A stretch of 24,592 bases of DNA, from the NCBI GenBank assembly GCA_902766855.1, contig CACXFE010000046.1, forward strand, positions 1-24,592, read 5' to 3'. Below are positions 1-6,862 of the stretch, piece by piece. The translations under genes and the position numbers were made by a program. The DNA comes from Oscillospiraceae bacterium. GTDB taxonomy: Bacteria > Bacillota > Clostridia > Oscillospirales > Acutalibacteraceae. Under the pieces are notes generated by a model. That model saw nothing but the letters and a program-made list of their open reading frames with translations, was not told the origin of the DNA and made no database searches. How positions within the stretch are numbered: position 1 is the first letter of the stretch; each line of letters opens with the position of its first letter.

Positions 1-90
1 ATGGCATTTTTCAAAACGATCATTCCTTTGCCACTATTATAATATAACTTCTGCAAGAGTGCAAGGGGAATTTGGAAAGAAGGGAAATCT

Positions 91-576
91 TTGACAGTAG
101 AACACCCGATCCCGCCGTTATTCGATGCGCAATCCAAGGTTTTGATTTTGGGAAGTTTTCCTTCGGTTAAATCCCGCGAGCAGGCCTTCTTTTACGGGCA
201 TCCGCAAAACCGGTTTTGGCGGGTGATCGCCGCCGTATTCGGGGAAGAAGTTCCACAGACTGTTCCCGAGAAGAAGCGGCTGATCCTCTCGCACCATTTG
301 GCATTGTGGGATGTGATCGCCCGGTGTGAGATCAGCGGTTCTTCCGATGCCAGCATTCAACACGCCGTACCCAATGACATTGGCATGATCTTGCGGCAGT
401 GCGAAATTCGCGCCGTTTTTCTGAACGGCAAAACGGCGGAAAAAATTTACCGCCGCACATTGGAAAAACCGCTTGGCTTCACGGCAACGGTTTTGCCTTC
501 TACAAGCCCTGCGAACGCGGCATGCGGCTTGGAGGATCTGATCGCGCGGTGGAGCGTGATTCAACAGTATTGTTAA
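91..576 (+). CDS. DNA-deoxyinosine (hypoxanthine)/uracil-type DNA glycosylase, UDG superfamily
   Basis: The 161-residue product matches the small UDG-superfamily enzymes annotated as DNA-deoxyinosine glycosylase (family 6 HDG type). They remove deaminated bases (hypoxanthine, possibly uracil) from DNA and start base excision repair in the cytoplasm. Visible family motifs are LILGSFPSVKSREQ near residue 18, with the active-site-proximal segment YGHPQNRFW following it, and a C-terminal LPSTSPANA motif near residue 136. Length is normal for the family. The start is TTG at 91, preceded by a purine-rich GAAAGAAGGGA Shine-Dalgarno-like stretch; no ATG lies nearby in frame. It precedes uvrC by 43 bases on the same strand, so a two-gene repair operon is inferred. 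The exact lesion specificity cannot be read from sequence. Confidence 0.85.
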   Translation: MTVEHPIPPLFDAQSKVLILGSFPSVKSREQAFFYGHPQNRFWRVIAAVFGEEVPQTVPEKKRLILSHHLALWDVIARCEISGSSDASIQHAVPNDIGMILRQCEIRAVFLNGKTAEKIYRRTLEKPLGFTATVLPSTSPANAACGLEDLIARWSVIQQYC

Positions 577-619
577 GAAAACACAAGGCGGATTTTTGAT
601 TATGCAAGGAGGTGGCGGC

Positions 620-2455
620 GTGAATCAATATGCCGATCCGCGGCAACTGGCGGTGTTAAAAACCAAAGCCAACCATTTACCGTTGACGCCCGGCGTGTAT
701 CTGATGAAGGATCAGCGCGGGCAAATCATCTATATCGGGAAGGCCAAAGCCCTTAAAAACCGCGTGACGCAATATTTCGGAAGCGGGAATCAACATACCG
801 AAAAGGTAAAACGCATGGTTTCCAATGTTGCTGATTTTGAAACGATTTTATGCGATAGTGAGTTTGAGGCGCTGATTCTTGAAAATTCGCTGATCAAACA
901 GAATCAACCGAAATATAATATTCTCTTGAAAGATGACAAAGGGTATTCCTATATCCGCGTTACCAAAGAACGCTGGCCGAAAATCACCACTGCCAAATCG
1001 ACCGATCAGGAAGGAAATTATATCGGCCCTTATAATTCTTCCTATATTGTGAAAGAAACAGCGGACGAAGCGCGGAAAATCTTTAAACTGCCTGATTGCG
1101 GGCGGGATTTTGACCGCGTCAGTAAACCCTGCTTGAACTATCATATCGGGCTGTGCGACGCGCCTTGCCGCGGCAAGATCCCGCGGGAGGAATACCTTGC
1201 CACGGTCAATGCCGCCGTTGAGTTTATCAAGCACGGCGAAAATGAAGATACGGCGCTGGAAGCATTGCGCGAACGGATGGCGGCCGCGGCGGAGAACTTA
1301 CAGTTTGAAGTGGCCGCGAAATTGCGGGATCGCATTGCCGCGATCGAAAAAATTCGCCAGAAACAAAAAGTGGTGCGGTCTTCTTACAAGAGCGAAGATG
1401 TGATCGCCTCCGCCTTTATCGGGGAGAACGCTTGCGTGGAAGTGATCGTTTTCCGCAACCACCGCCTGACCGATAAACAACATTTTATGATCGAAGGCGT
1501 TGCGGATCGGGAAGCACTGTACAGCGAATTTTTAGTGCGGTATTACAGTGATCGGGATGATATTCCCGGGCGCATTGTTCTGGATTATGAGAACGAAGAT
1601 TTTTCTTTAACGGAACAGTGGTTGAGCGAAAAATCCGGGCATAAAGTTCTTTTCGTCTGCCCGAAACAGGGAGAACAGAAGGAACTGCTTGATCTGTGCG
1701 CCAAAAACGCCGCCGAAAACCTATCGGAAAAAGCGGACAGAACCGGCAAAGAAATGTCGGTTCTCAACGAGATCGCGCGATTGCTCGGGTTAAAAAACGC
1801 ACCGCGCCGGATCGAGGCTTACGATATTTCCAATACCGCCGGGCGGGAAAATGTGGCGGGGATGATCGTGTATCAGGACGGGCGCCCCCTAAAATCCGCC
1901 TATAAGCGTTTTAAAATCAAGACCTTTATCGGGCAGGATGACTTTCGCTCTATGGCGGAGGTGCTGGACCGCCGCTTCACCGAATACGAAAAAGGCGAGG
2001 ATGAGGGCTTTTCAACCTTGCCGGATCTGATTCTTTTAGACGGCGGCCAGGGGCAAATGTCCGCCGTGCGGCCGGTTTTGGCCAAGCACCATATTGAATT
2101 GCCGCTGTTTGGCATGGTGAAGGATTCCAAGCACCGCACCCGCGCCATCTCTTCAGAAGGCGGGGATATTGCGATCAAATCCAACCGCGCCGCGTTTACC
2201 TTTATTACCGGCATACAGGATGAGGTGCATCGCTTTGCGATCGGGTATCATAAAAACCGGCGCAGTAAAGCAATGTTGAACAGTGAACTGACTGCCGTGC
2301 CCGGCATCGGAAAAGCGCGGGCGGCGGCACTGCTGCGGCATTTTAAAACCATGAAGGCTATTCGCGCGGCAAATCCTGAAGAATTATCCGCCGCACCCGG
2401 CATGAATAAAGCGGCCGCGGAGAATGTTTATCGGGCTTTGCATCCCGAATTATGA
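620..2455 (+). CDS. uvrC: Excinuclease ABC subunit UvrC
   Basis: UvrC makes the dual incisions in nucleotide excision repair with UvrA and UvrB. The 611-residue product has the full family order: GIY-YIG nuclease (TPGVYLMK near residue 23, YIGKAK at 38), a four-cysteine segment (LPDCGRDF through LCDAPC, about residues 160-190) of the type that binds an Fe-S cluster in this family, a UVR domain (LQFEVAAKLRDRI), the RNase H-like endonuclease core (IEAYDISNTAG, LILLDGGQGQ), and C-terminal helix-hairpin-helix repeats (AVPGIGKARAAALL, AAPGMNKAAAENV). I chose GTG at 620 because an AAGGAGGT site ends 6 bases before it. An in-frame TTG at 596 is open but lacks such a site and would put this Shine-Dalgarno inside the gene. 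Probably cotranscribed with the glycosylase upstream. Confidence 0.95.
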   Translation: MNQYADPRQLAVLKTKANHLPLTPGVYLMKDQRGQIIYIGKAKALKNRVTQYFGSGNQHTEKVKRMVSNVADFETILCDSEFEALILENSLIKQNQPKYNILLKDDKGYSYIRVTKERWPKITTAKSTDQEGNYIGPYNSSYIVKETADEARKIFKLPDCGRDFDRVSKPCLNYHIGLCDAPCRGKIPREEYLATVNAAVEFIKHGENEDTALEALRERMAAAAENLQFEVAAKLRDRIAAIEKIRQKQKVVRSSYKSEDVIASAFIGENACVEVIVFRNHRLTDKQHFMIEGVADREALYSEFLVRYYSDRDDIPGRIVLDYENEDFSLTEQWLSEKSGHKVLFVCPKQGEQKELLDLCAKNAAENLSEKADRTGKEMSVLNEIARLLGLKNAPRRIEAYDISNTAGRENVAGMIVYQDGRPLKSAYKRFKIKTFIGQDDFRSMAEVLDRRFTEYEKGEDEGFSTLPDLILLDGGQGQMSAVRPVLAKHHIELPLFGMVKDSKHRTRAISSEGGDIAIKSNRAAFTFITGIQDEVHRFAIGYHKNRRSKAMLNSELTAVPGIGKARAAALLRHFKTMKAIRAANPEELSAAPGMNKAAAENVYRALHPEL

Positions 2456-2475
2456 AATTTTTGTAAATTTTACGG

Positions 2476-2504
2476 TTGACAAACAGGGCAGAGTATGATA
2501 TGAT
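2476..2504 (+). promoter_or_regulatory. Sigma-A promoter of the lysine riboswitch/transporter transcript
   Basis: TTGACA at 2476-2481 and TATGAT at 2499-2504 are separated by exactly 17 bases, a near-perfect housekeeping promoter. Transcription should begin near 2511, giving a leader of about 240 nt that contains the lysine riboswitch. It starts 20 bases after the uvrC stop. Confidence 0.85.
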
Positions 2505-2514
2505 ACTCGCATAT

Positions 2515-2690
2515 AAAAGTTTGATAGAGGCGCGGAGTTTCAAGAGTAACACAGCATTTTGCCGGCAGGCGGCTGTGCGAAAGGGAAATCCGCCGAAATC
2601 GCGGGAAACGGCTGCCGCCGCCCTGCGGTTGGGCTGTTGCAAAAGATGTAACAGACTGTCACGAATGTGGAGCGCTATCGTTTTTTGTGT
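2515..2690 (+). promoter_or_regulatory. Lysine riboswitch (L box) aptamer
   Basis: The leader carries the conserved L-box blocks in order: GATAGAGGCGC (2523-2533), AAGAGTAACACAGC, GCGAAAGGGAAATCCGCCGAAA in the core around 2577-2598, GGTTGGGCTG near 2627, and CAGACTGTCAC (2652-2662). P1 is closed by GATAG (2523-2527) pairing with CTATC (2675-2679), extended by flanking A and T runs. The class binds L-lysine and in Firmicutes normally lowers expression when lysine is high. It sits between a consensus promoter and a terminator just ahead of the NhaC-family gene. Confidence 0.93.
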
Positions 2691-2697
2691 TAAAATT

Positions 2698-2735
2698 CGC
2701 GGTCGCTCATTTTGTGCGGCCGCGTTGATTTTTTT
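2698..2735 (+). terminator. Riboswitch-controlled intrinsic terminator (expression platform)
   Basis: CGCGGTCGC (2698-2706) pairs with GCGGCCGCG (2716-2724) over 9 bp with one T-G pair and a 9-base loop, followed by TTGATTTTTTT. The Shine-Dalgarno of the transporter gene begins right after the T run. The alternative pairing GAGCG (2670-2674, at the 3' side of P1) with CGCTC (2704-2708) could act as antiterminator. That fits lysine binding, hence P1 formation, favouring termination. Confidence 0.85.
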
Positions 2736-2748
2736 GGAGGTTTTAACA

Positions 2749-4563
2749 ATGAAAACTGGAATGACAAAAAGATGGCTTTGCTTGTTTGCCGTTGTTTTTG
2801 CGCTTGTTTTCGCCATGGGGCTGATCACGGTTTCAGCCGATGGGGAAGACCTGGTGGAAACAGTCGGCGCATCGGCCGGCAACACCGTAACAGTAGCGGT
2901 AGACGGCGAGGAAGTAGAGTACGACTTGGCTGACGGCGAATCGGCGCAGGCGTATGTAGACAACTATGCCGACAACCTGACAAACGACGCTTCGTTTGCC
3001 GACCATTTGAAAGACGCGCTGGCTACGGTGCGCGATTCGATCAAATTGTACGCGACCTTTTGGTCGCTTTTACCGCCGATCATTGCCATCGTGTTGGCAT
3101 TGATCACCAAAGAGGTTTATTCTTCGCTCTTTATCGGGATCGTGGTGGGCGGCCTTTTGTATTCCGGCTTTAATTTTGAAGGCACCGTCACCCATGTATT
3201 CAGCGACGGATTTATCGCCAGTGTGGCGGATTCTTACAATGTCGGGATATTGGTATTCCTGGTATTGCTTGGCGCGCTTGTTTCCATGATGAATAAAGCC
3301 GGCGGCTCCGCGGCGTTCGGCAGATGGACGACGAAACATATCAAAACCCGCCTCGGCGCGCAGTTGGCGACGGTGGCACTTGGTGTTTTGATTTTTATCG
3401 ACGATTATTTTAACTGTTTGACGGTGGGCTCGGTCATGCGGCCGGTAACCGATAAACACAATGTGTCCCGCGCGAAATTATCCTATCTGATCGATGCAAC
3501 GGCGGCGCCTGTTTGCATCATCGCGCCGATTTCTTCCTGGGCGGCGGCGGTCGCCGGCTTTGCCAAAGGATCCGGCGCGGCAAGCGGAATGTCCCTTTTT
3601 GTAAGCGCGATCCCCTATAATTTCTATGCGCTGCTTACGATTGTGATGATGGTGTTTTTAAGTATTGCCAATTTTGACTACGGCCCCATGAAAAAGCACG
3701 AGGATAACGCGAAAAACGGCGATCTTTTCACCACCAAAGCCGCACAGATGACCGAGGAATTAACTCCCAACGAAAAAGGCAGAGTGTGCGACCTTGTGAT
3801 CCCGGTCGTGGTATTGATTGTTGCTTGCGTGATCGGCATGATCTATTCGGGCGGTTTCTTTACCGAAGGGGAAGAAGGGTATCGGAATTTCATCACGGCT
3901 TTCTCAAACAGTGATGCTTCGGTCGGTTTGGTATACGGCTCAGCGGTTGCGATCGTGCTGGCGGTGATTTATTTCATTTGCCGCCGCGTGATCACCTTTA
4001 AAGCCTGCATGGAATCTCTCCCCGAAGGATTTAAAGCCATGGTGCCCGCTATTTTGATTTTGGTTTGCGCCTGGACGCTGAAATCCATGACGGACAGTCT
4101 GGGGGCGAAAATCTTCATTTCCCAAATTGTGGAAGGCGGCGCTTCTTCTCTGGCGGCTTTCCTCCCGGCGATCATCTTCCTGATCGCGGTTGGGTTGTCG
4201 TTTGCAACCGGCACCTCATGGGGTACATTCGGAATTTTGATCCCGATCGTGTTAAGCGTTTTCGGCGCGGCGGACGGCAACATCACCATTGTGGCAATTT
4301 CCGCTTGCATGGCCGGCGCGGTGTGCGGCGACCATTGCTCCCCGATTTCAGATACCACGATCATGGCGTCTGCCGGTGCGCAGTGTGATCATATCAACCA
4401 TGTGTCCACACAGTTGCCTTACGCATTAACGGTGGCGGGTGTTTCATTTGTTGCGTATCTCATCGCGGGATTTGTGCCGAATTGGCTGATCGTTCTGCCT
4501 ATTGCCATTGCGATGATGCTCGGCACGCTTTTCGTGATCAAAGCAATGACGAAAAAAGCATAA
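2749..4563 (+). CDS. NhaC-superfamily transporter under lysine riboswitch control; probable lysine transporter (LysW-like)
   Basis: This 604-residue integral membrane protein belongs to the NhaC Na+/H+ antiporter superfamily. Conserved stretches include LIFIDDYFNCLTVGSVMRPV, a LIDATAAPVCIIAPISSW block, and FATGTSWGTFGILIPI followed by GAVCGDHCSPISDTTI. By homology alone it would be called a Na+/H+ antiporter. The lysine riboswitch in its leader points to lysine as substrate, as in the riboswitch-linked NhaC-type LysW transporters described by comparative genomics. Start ATG 2749 has GGAGG 8 bases upstream; the longer open frame upstream runs through the riboswitch and is not coding. Residues 1-30 resemble a signal peptide or anchor (TKRW, then a hydrophobic run, then VSADG), followed by an acidic stretch of about 65 residues before the transporter core begins near residue 100. 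Confidence 0.85.
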   Translation: MKTGMTKRWLCLFAVVFALVFAMGLITVSADGEDLVETVGASAGNTVTVAVDGEEVEYDLADGESAQAYVDNYADNLTNDASFADHLKDALATVRDSIKLYATFWSLLPPIIAIVLALITKEVYSSLFIGIVVGGLLYSGFNFEGTVTHVFSDGFIASVADSYNVGILVFLVLLGALVSMMNKAGGSAAFGRWTTKHIKTRLGAQLATVALGVLIFIDDYFNCLTVGSVMRPVTDKHNVSRAKLSYLIDATAAPVCIIAPISSWAAAVAGFAKGSGAASGMSLFVSAIPYNFYALLTIVMMVFLSIANFDYGPMKKHEDNAKNGDLFTTKAAQMTEELTPNEKGRVCDLVIPVVVLIVACVIGMIYSGGFFTEGEEGYRNFITAFSNSDASVGLVYGSAVAIVLAVIYFICRRVITFKACMESLPEGFKAMVPAILILVCAWTLKSMTDSLGAKIFISQIVEGGASSLAAFLPAIIFLIAVGLSFATGTSWGTFGILIPIVLSVFGAADGNITIVAISACMAGAVCGDHCSPISDTTIMASAGAQCDHINHVSTQLPYALTVAGVSFVAYLIAGFVPNWLIVLPIAIAMMLGTLFVIKAMTKKA

Positions 4564-4600
4564 TTGCCGGTCAACGGGATTCATGCCTGCCATACCCGCC

Positions 4601-4622
4601 GGGATTGGTGAAATTCCTTTTT
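4601..4622 (+). terminator. Possible weak intrinsic terminator after the NhaC-type gene
   Basis: GGGATT (4601-4606) can pair with AATTCC (4612-4617), with one G-T pair and a 5-base loop, followed by TTTTT. The stem is short, so this is tentative. The much longer hairpin at 4688-4728 may be the main stop. Confidence 0.4.
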
Positions 4623-4681
4623 CAAACGCTGTTTTTTGCCAAAATCATTCAATTCGGCGGTTGCAGGCAGGAAATTAAGGA

Positions 4682-4710
4682 TTGCAAAAAACTTCCGATG
4701 CGGATATAAT
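4682..4710 (+). promoter_or_regulatory. Promoter of the TtcA-like/DUF6062 operon
   Basis: TTGCAA (4682-4687), a 17-base spacer and a perfect TATAAT (4705-4710) form a sigma-A promoter. The -10 box lies at the centre of the 41-base palindrome at 4688-4728. Transcription should begin near 4717, about 30 bases before the start codon. Confidence 0.65.
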
Positions 4711-4728
4711 ATCTGTATCGGAAGTTTT
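4688..4728 (+). repeat. 41-base palindrome overlapping a promoter; terminator and/or operator
   Basis: AAAACTTCCGAT (4688-4699) and ATCGGAAGTTTT (4717-4728) are perfect inverted repeats. The pairing continues inward (G-T, C-G, G-T, G-C and three A-T pairs) to a 3-base apex, 19 bp in all. A T-rich tail TTTTCTATTG follows. As RNA from the NhaC gene it would be a strong terminator; as DNA it spans the -10 box and start site of the next operon. Confidence 0.7.
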
Positions 4729-4749
4729 CTATTGTTTGGAGAGATGAAT

Positions 4750-5610
4750 TTGGCAGAGCGGCAGTTGAGCAAACAAACCGAAATCGAGCGAAGCATTATT
4801 AAAAAATTTCGCAAAACGATTTGGAACCCGTTCATCGGTGCGGTGCAGGAGTATGAATTGATTTCTCCGGGCGACCGAATCGCGGTTTGCATATCGGGCG
4901 GGAAAGATTCCATGTTGTTGGCTAAGTGCATCCAGCAACTGCAACGCCATACCGAAGTGCCTTTTGAAGCGGTTTATCTTGTAATGGATCCCGGGTATCA
5001 CCCGGAAAACCGGGAATTGATCCTTGCAAACGCACGCACCATGGGCATCGAAATCGAACTGTTTCAAAGCAATATTTTTGATGTGACCGCGGCGGCGGGA
5101 GGCTCGCCCTGTTATCTTTGCGCCCGTATGCGGCGGGGTTGTTTGTACAGTAAGGCAAAGGAACTCGGCTGTAATAAAATCGCTTTGGGGCATCATTTTA
5201 ATGATGTGATCGAAACACTGTTGATGAGCATGATGTACGCTTCCGAAATCAAAACCATGCTTCCGAAATTACATAGCACCAATTTTGAGGGAATGGAATT
5301 GATTCGTCCGCTTTATCGGGTAAAGGAAAAGGATATACTTGCCTTTGCCGCGTATCACGACCTGCGCTTTTTACAGTGCGCCTGCAAGTTTACCGAAGAA
5401 AGCGCCCATCACGAAAGCCTTTCCAAACGCAAGGAGATCAAGGCGTTGATCGCTTCGATCAAAGAGGTCAACCCCGCGGTGGATGACAATTTGTTTCGCA
5501 GTATCCACAATGTGAATCTTGCCACACTGCCCGGGTGGAGAGATCGCGATTCCGGCGCGATCCATACTTTTTTGGAAACTTATCAAAAGGAGAACGAGCA
5601 TGAGAGATGA
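4750..5610 (+). CDS. TtcA-family tRNA 2-thiolation protein (PP-loop ATPase)
   Basis: The 286-residue product has the PP-loop SGGKDS (residues 49-54) that binds ATP to adenylate the target base. It also has the TtcA-type CYLC pair (C121, C124), a further CAC cluster (C210, C212), and the LGHHFNDVIETLLM block. TtcA uses a [4Fe-4S] cluster to thiolate cytidine 32 in tRNA; the exact target of this Clostridial branch is not certain. TTG at 4750 is preferred because GGAG (4738-4741) lies 8 bases upstream. ATG at 4744 is in frame but only 2 bases from that site, and either start changes only two residues. The end overlaps the next gene by 11 bases, so translational coupling is likely. Confidence 0.85.
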   Translation: MAERQLSKQTEIERSIIKKFRKTIWNPFIGAVQEYELISPGDRIAVCISGGKDSMLLAKCIQQLQRHTEVPFEAVYLVMDPGYHPENRELILANARTMGIEIELFQSNIFDVTAAAGGSPCYLCARMRRGCLYSKAKELGCNKIALGHHFNDVIETLLMSMMYASEIKTMLPKLHSTNFEGMELIRPLYRVKEKDILAFAAYHDLRFLQCACKFTEESAHHESLSKRKEIKALIASIKEVNPAVDDNLFRSIHNVNLATLPGWRDRDSGAIHTFLETYQKENEHER

Positions 5611-6289
5611 TATTTGCACCATACCGGTCAGTGAAGTATTTGAAGTGCGGCAGGGGTGCCCGATTTGCCGTATGCGCGACACCGTGGAAGAGCGCATTAC
5701 CGACTATATTTTGGGTGACGCCATGATGGAGCCGGATGTACGGATCGAAACCAACAAAACCGGCTTTTGTGAATTTCATTACGGAAAGATGATGAACCGG
5801 CGGGGCAGGCTGCAACTGGCGCTGATGCTTCAAACCCATACCGACGAAGTACATCGCACCCTGTTTGCCAAAAAAATGCTGAACCCGGATTCCAAACGCG
5901 GAAGCAACGCAAAGAAAATCGGGGAGAAGTGCTTCATTTGTGAAAAGATCGAATGGGGGCTTTCCCGCATGATCGAAACGGTTTTTCGCTGTTATGAGAG
6001 AGAACGCGATTTTCGTGAACTGTTCGGCAATCAACCCATGTTTTGCCTGCCGCATTATGAGCGGTTGCTCGCGGGTGCGAATAAAAAAGTAATGCGGTCG
6101 CACGCGTCGGATTTTTCGGATGATCTGAACCGTATCACCGGCACTTATTTGAAAGAACTACAAGCGGATCTATCCAAGTATTGCACCATGTATGATTACC
6201 GAGCCAAAGAAAACGGAGATTGGGGCAACAGCCGGGATTCGGTAGAGCGTGCCGTTGCCTTTTTCAGCGGCAGGAATTATAAGGAATAA
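5600..6289 (+). CDS. DUF6062 family protein with duplicated CxxC...CxxH motifs
   Basis: The 229-residue soluble protein resembles the Clostridial DUF6062 family, whose function is unknown. The ATG at 5600 has AAGGAG 7 bases upstream and lies inside the end of the TtcA-like gene. The cysteine and histidine pattern is duplicated: C20-x2-C23 with C57-x2-H60 (GFCEFHYGKM), then C111-x2-C114 with C149-x2-H152 (FCLPHYERLL). The two halves have nearly equal spacing (34 and 35 residues between the pairs), which suggests two zinc or Fe-S sites from an internal duplication. No membrane segment or signal peptide is visible. The overlap with a tRNA-thiolation gene suggests a role linked to RNA modification or to sulfur or metal handling, but this is inference only. 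Confidence 0.8.
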   Translation: MRDDICTIPVSEVFEVRQGCPICRMRDTVEERITDYILGDAMMEPDVRIETNKTGFCEFHYGKMMNRRGRLQLALMLQTHTDEVHRTLFAKKMLNPDSKRGSNAKKIGEKCFICEKIEWGLSRMIETVFRCYERERDFRELFGNQPMFCLPHYERLLAGANKKVMRSHASDFSDDLNRITGTYLKELQADLSKYCTMYDYRAKENGDWGNSRDSVERAVAFFSGRNYKE

Positions 6290-6312
6290 TGCGTTGCCGG
6301 TTGCGGCACGGA

Positions 6313-6413
6313 TTGACATAAAACGCCTTTTTTGCCAAAACGGTGGATAACTTTTTGCGTAAATAGGGGAGTTACCCACCTTTTCCACCGAGTTATCCAC
6401 TGATTTATGTCAA
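6313..6413. repeat. Nested inverted repeats with four DnaA-box-like 9-mers
   Basis: Outer arms TTGACATAAA (6313-6322) and TTTATGTCAA (6404-6413) are perfect inverted repeats. Inner arms GTGGATAACT (6343-6352) and AGTTATCCAC (6391-6400) are also perfect. Between them GAGTTACCCAC (6369-6379) directly repeats GAGTTATCCAC (6390-6400). Read as DnaA boxes (consensus TTATCCACA) these give TTATCCACC (6342-6350, minus strand), TTACCCACC (6372-6380), TTTTCCACC (6381-6389) and TTATCCACT (6393-6401). The 185-base gap has no other recognisable feature apart from a possible small TGCCG/CGGCA hairpin near 6295. Confidence 0.6.
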
Positions 6414-6474
6414 CTGCATAAGGTTTTCCGTTTTTGCCAATACTATCCGTATCAAAGCGCGGGAGGGCAAAACA

Positions 6475-6747
6475 ATGGTCAGAGGTGTCAGTAAAACGGT
6501 GATTGTGGTGAATGATACGGGGAGTCGGTTATTCGAAAAAATCGTATTCTATGTAACCCCCGAATATGGAAATTTAAGCGCCAAACAACTGAAAAAAGCG
6601 GCCAGCGATTTTTCTTTTCATTACGGCGAGCATTTTACGCGGGATACCTTGCGCAAGCGGGTGAAGCGGAAAAAGCGAATACGGATGGCCCTTGCGGCCG
6701 GTTTTTTATTGTTGGCTGCCGCGATTGTTTTATGGATTTTTTTATGA
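6475..6747 (+). CDS. Small conserved membrane protein, function unknown
   Basis: This 90-residue protein starts at ATG 6475 with GGGAGGG 7 bases upstream. The N-terminal half (VRGVSKTVIVVNDTG, then LFEKIVFYVTPEYG) looks like a small soluble fold. It is followed by a very basic stretch (KRVKRKKRIR, about residues 62-71) and one C-terminal membrane segment (about 72-90), so it is a tail-anchored protein with its N terminus predicted inside. I recognise similar MVRGVS-starting small proteins in Clostridia but no assigned function. A strong terminator follows at 6756-6793, so it is probably transcribed alone from the repeat-rich region upstream. Confidence 0.7.
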   Translation: MVRGVSKTVIVVNDTGSRLFEKIVFYVTPEYGNLSAKQLKKAASDFSFHYGEHFTRDTLRKRVKRKKRIRMALAAGFLLLAAAIVLWIFL

Positions 6748-6755
6748 TGTTATAA

Positions 6756-6793
6756 AAAAATGCAGGGAAGAGTCACCTCTTTCTTGCATTTTT
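6756..6793 (+). terminator. Intrinsic terminator after the small membrane protein
   Basis: AAAAATGCAGGGAAGAG (6756-6772) pairs with CTCTTTCTTGCATTTTT (6777-6793) over 17 bp with two G-T pairs and a TCAC loop. The arm ends in a T run. The next promoter's -35 box lies in its right arm. Confidence 0.85.
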
Positions 6794-6812
6794 CGTTATT
6801 CTGTTTTATAAT
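6784..6812 (+). promoter_or_regulatory. Promoter of the 6863-8775 membrane protein operon
   Basis: TTGCAT (6784-6789), 17 bases, TATAAT (6807-6812). The -35 box is inside the right arm of the preceding terminator hairpin. The start site would be near 6819, giving a leader of about 44 nt. Confidence 0.65.
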
Positions 6813-6862
6813 AATGTCATCGTAATAAAAAACAGTACTTTTAAAGAATACGGTGGGGGAAT

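Noticed and set aside
1..42. ATG-initiated 13-codon reading frame at the left edge, and a TATAAT at 38-43
   Set aside because: It is too short, has no ribosome site in view and no recognisable product. No -35 box lies at the right distance for TATAAT on either strand, so I call no promoter for the glycosylase gene.
596..619. Upstream TTG start for uvrC
   Set aside because: The strong AAGGAGGT site lies downstream of this TTG and 6 bases before GTG 620.
2476..2748. N-terminal extension of the transporter reading frame upstream of ATG 2749
   Set aside because: This stretch contains the promoter, the lysine riboswitch and its terminator. The open frame is incidental.
6313..6341. TTGACA at 6313-6318 as a -35 box
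   Set aside because: No -10-like hexamer is found 16-18 bases downstream. The same holds for the mirror TTGACA on the minus strand at 6413.
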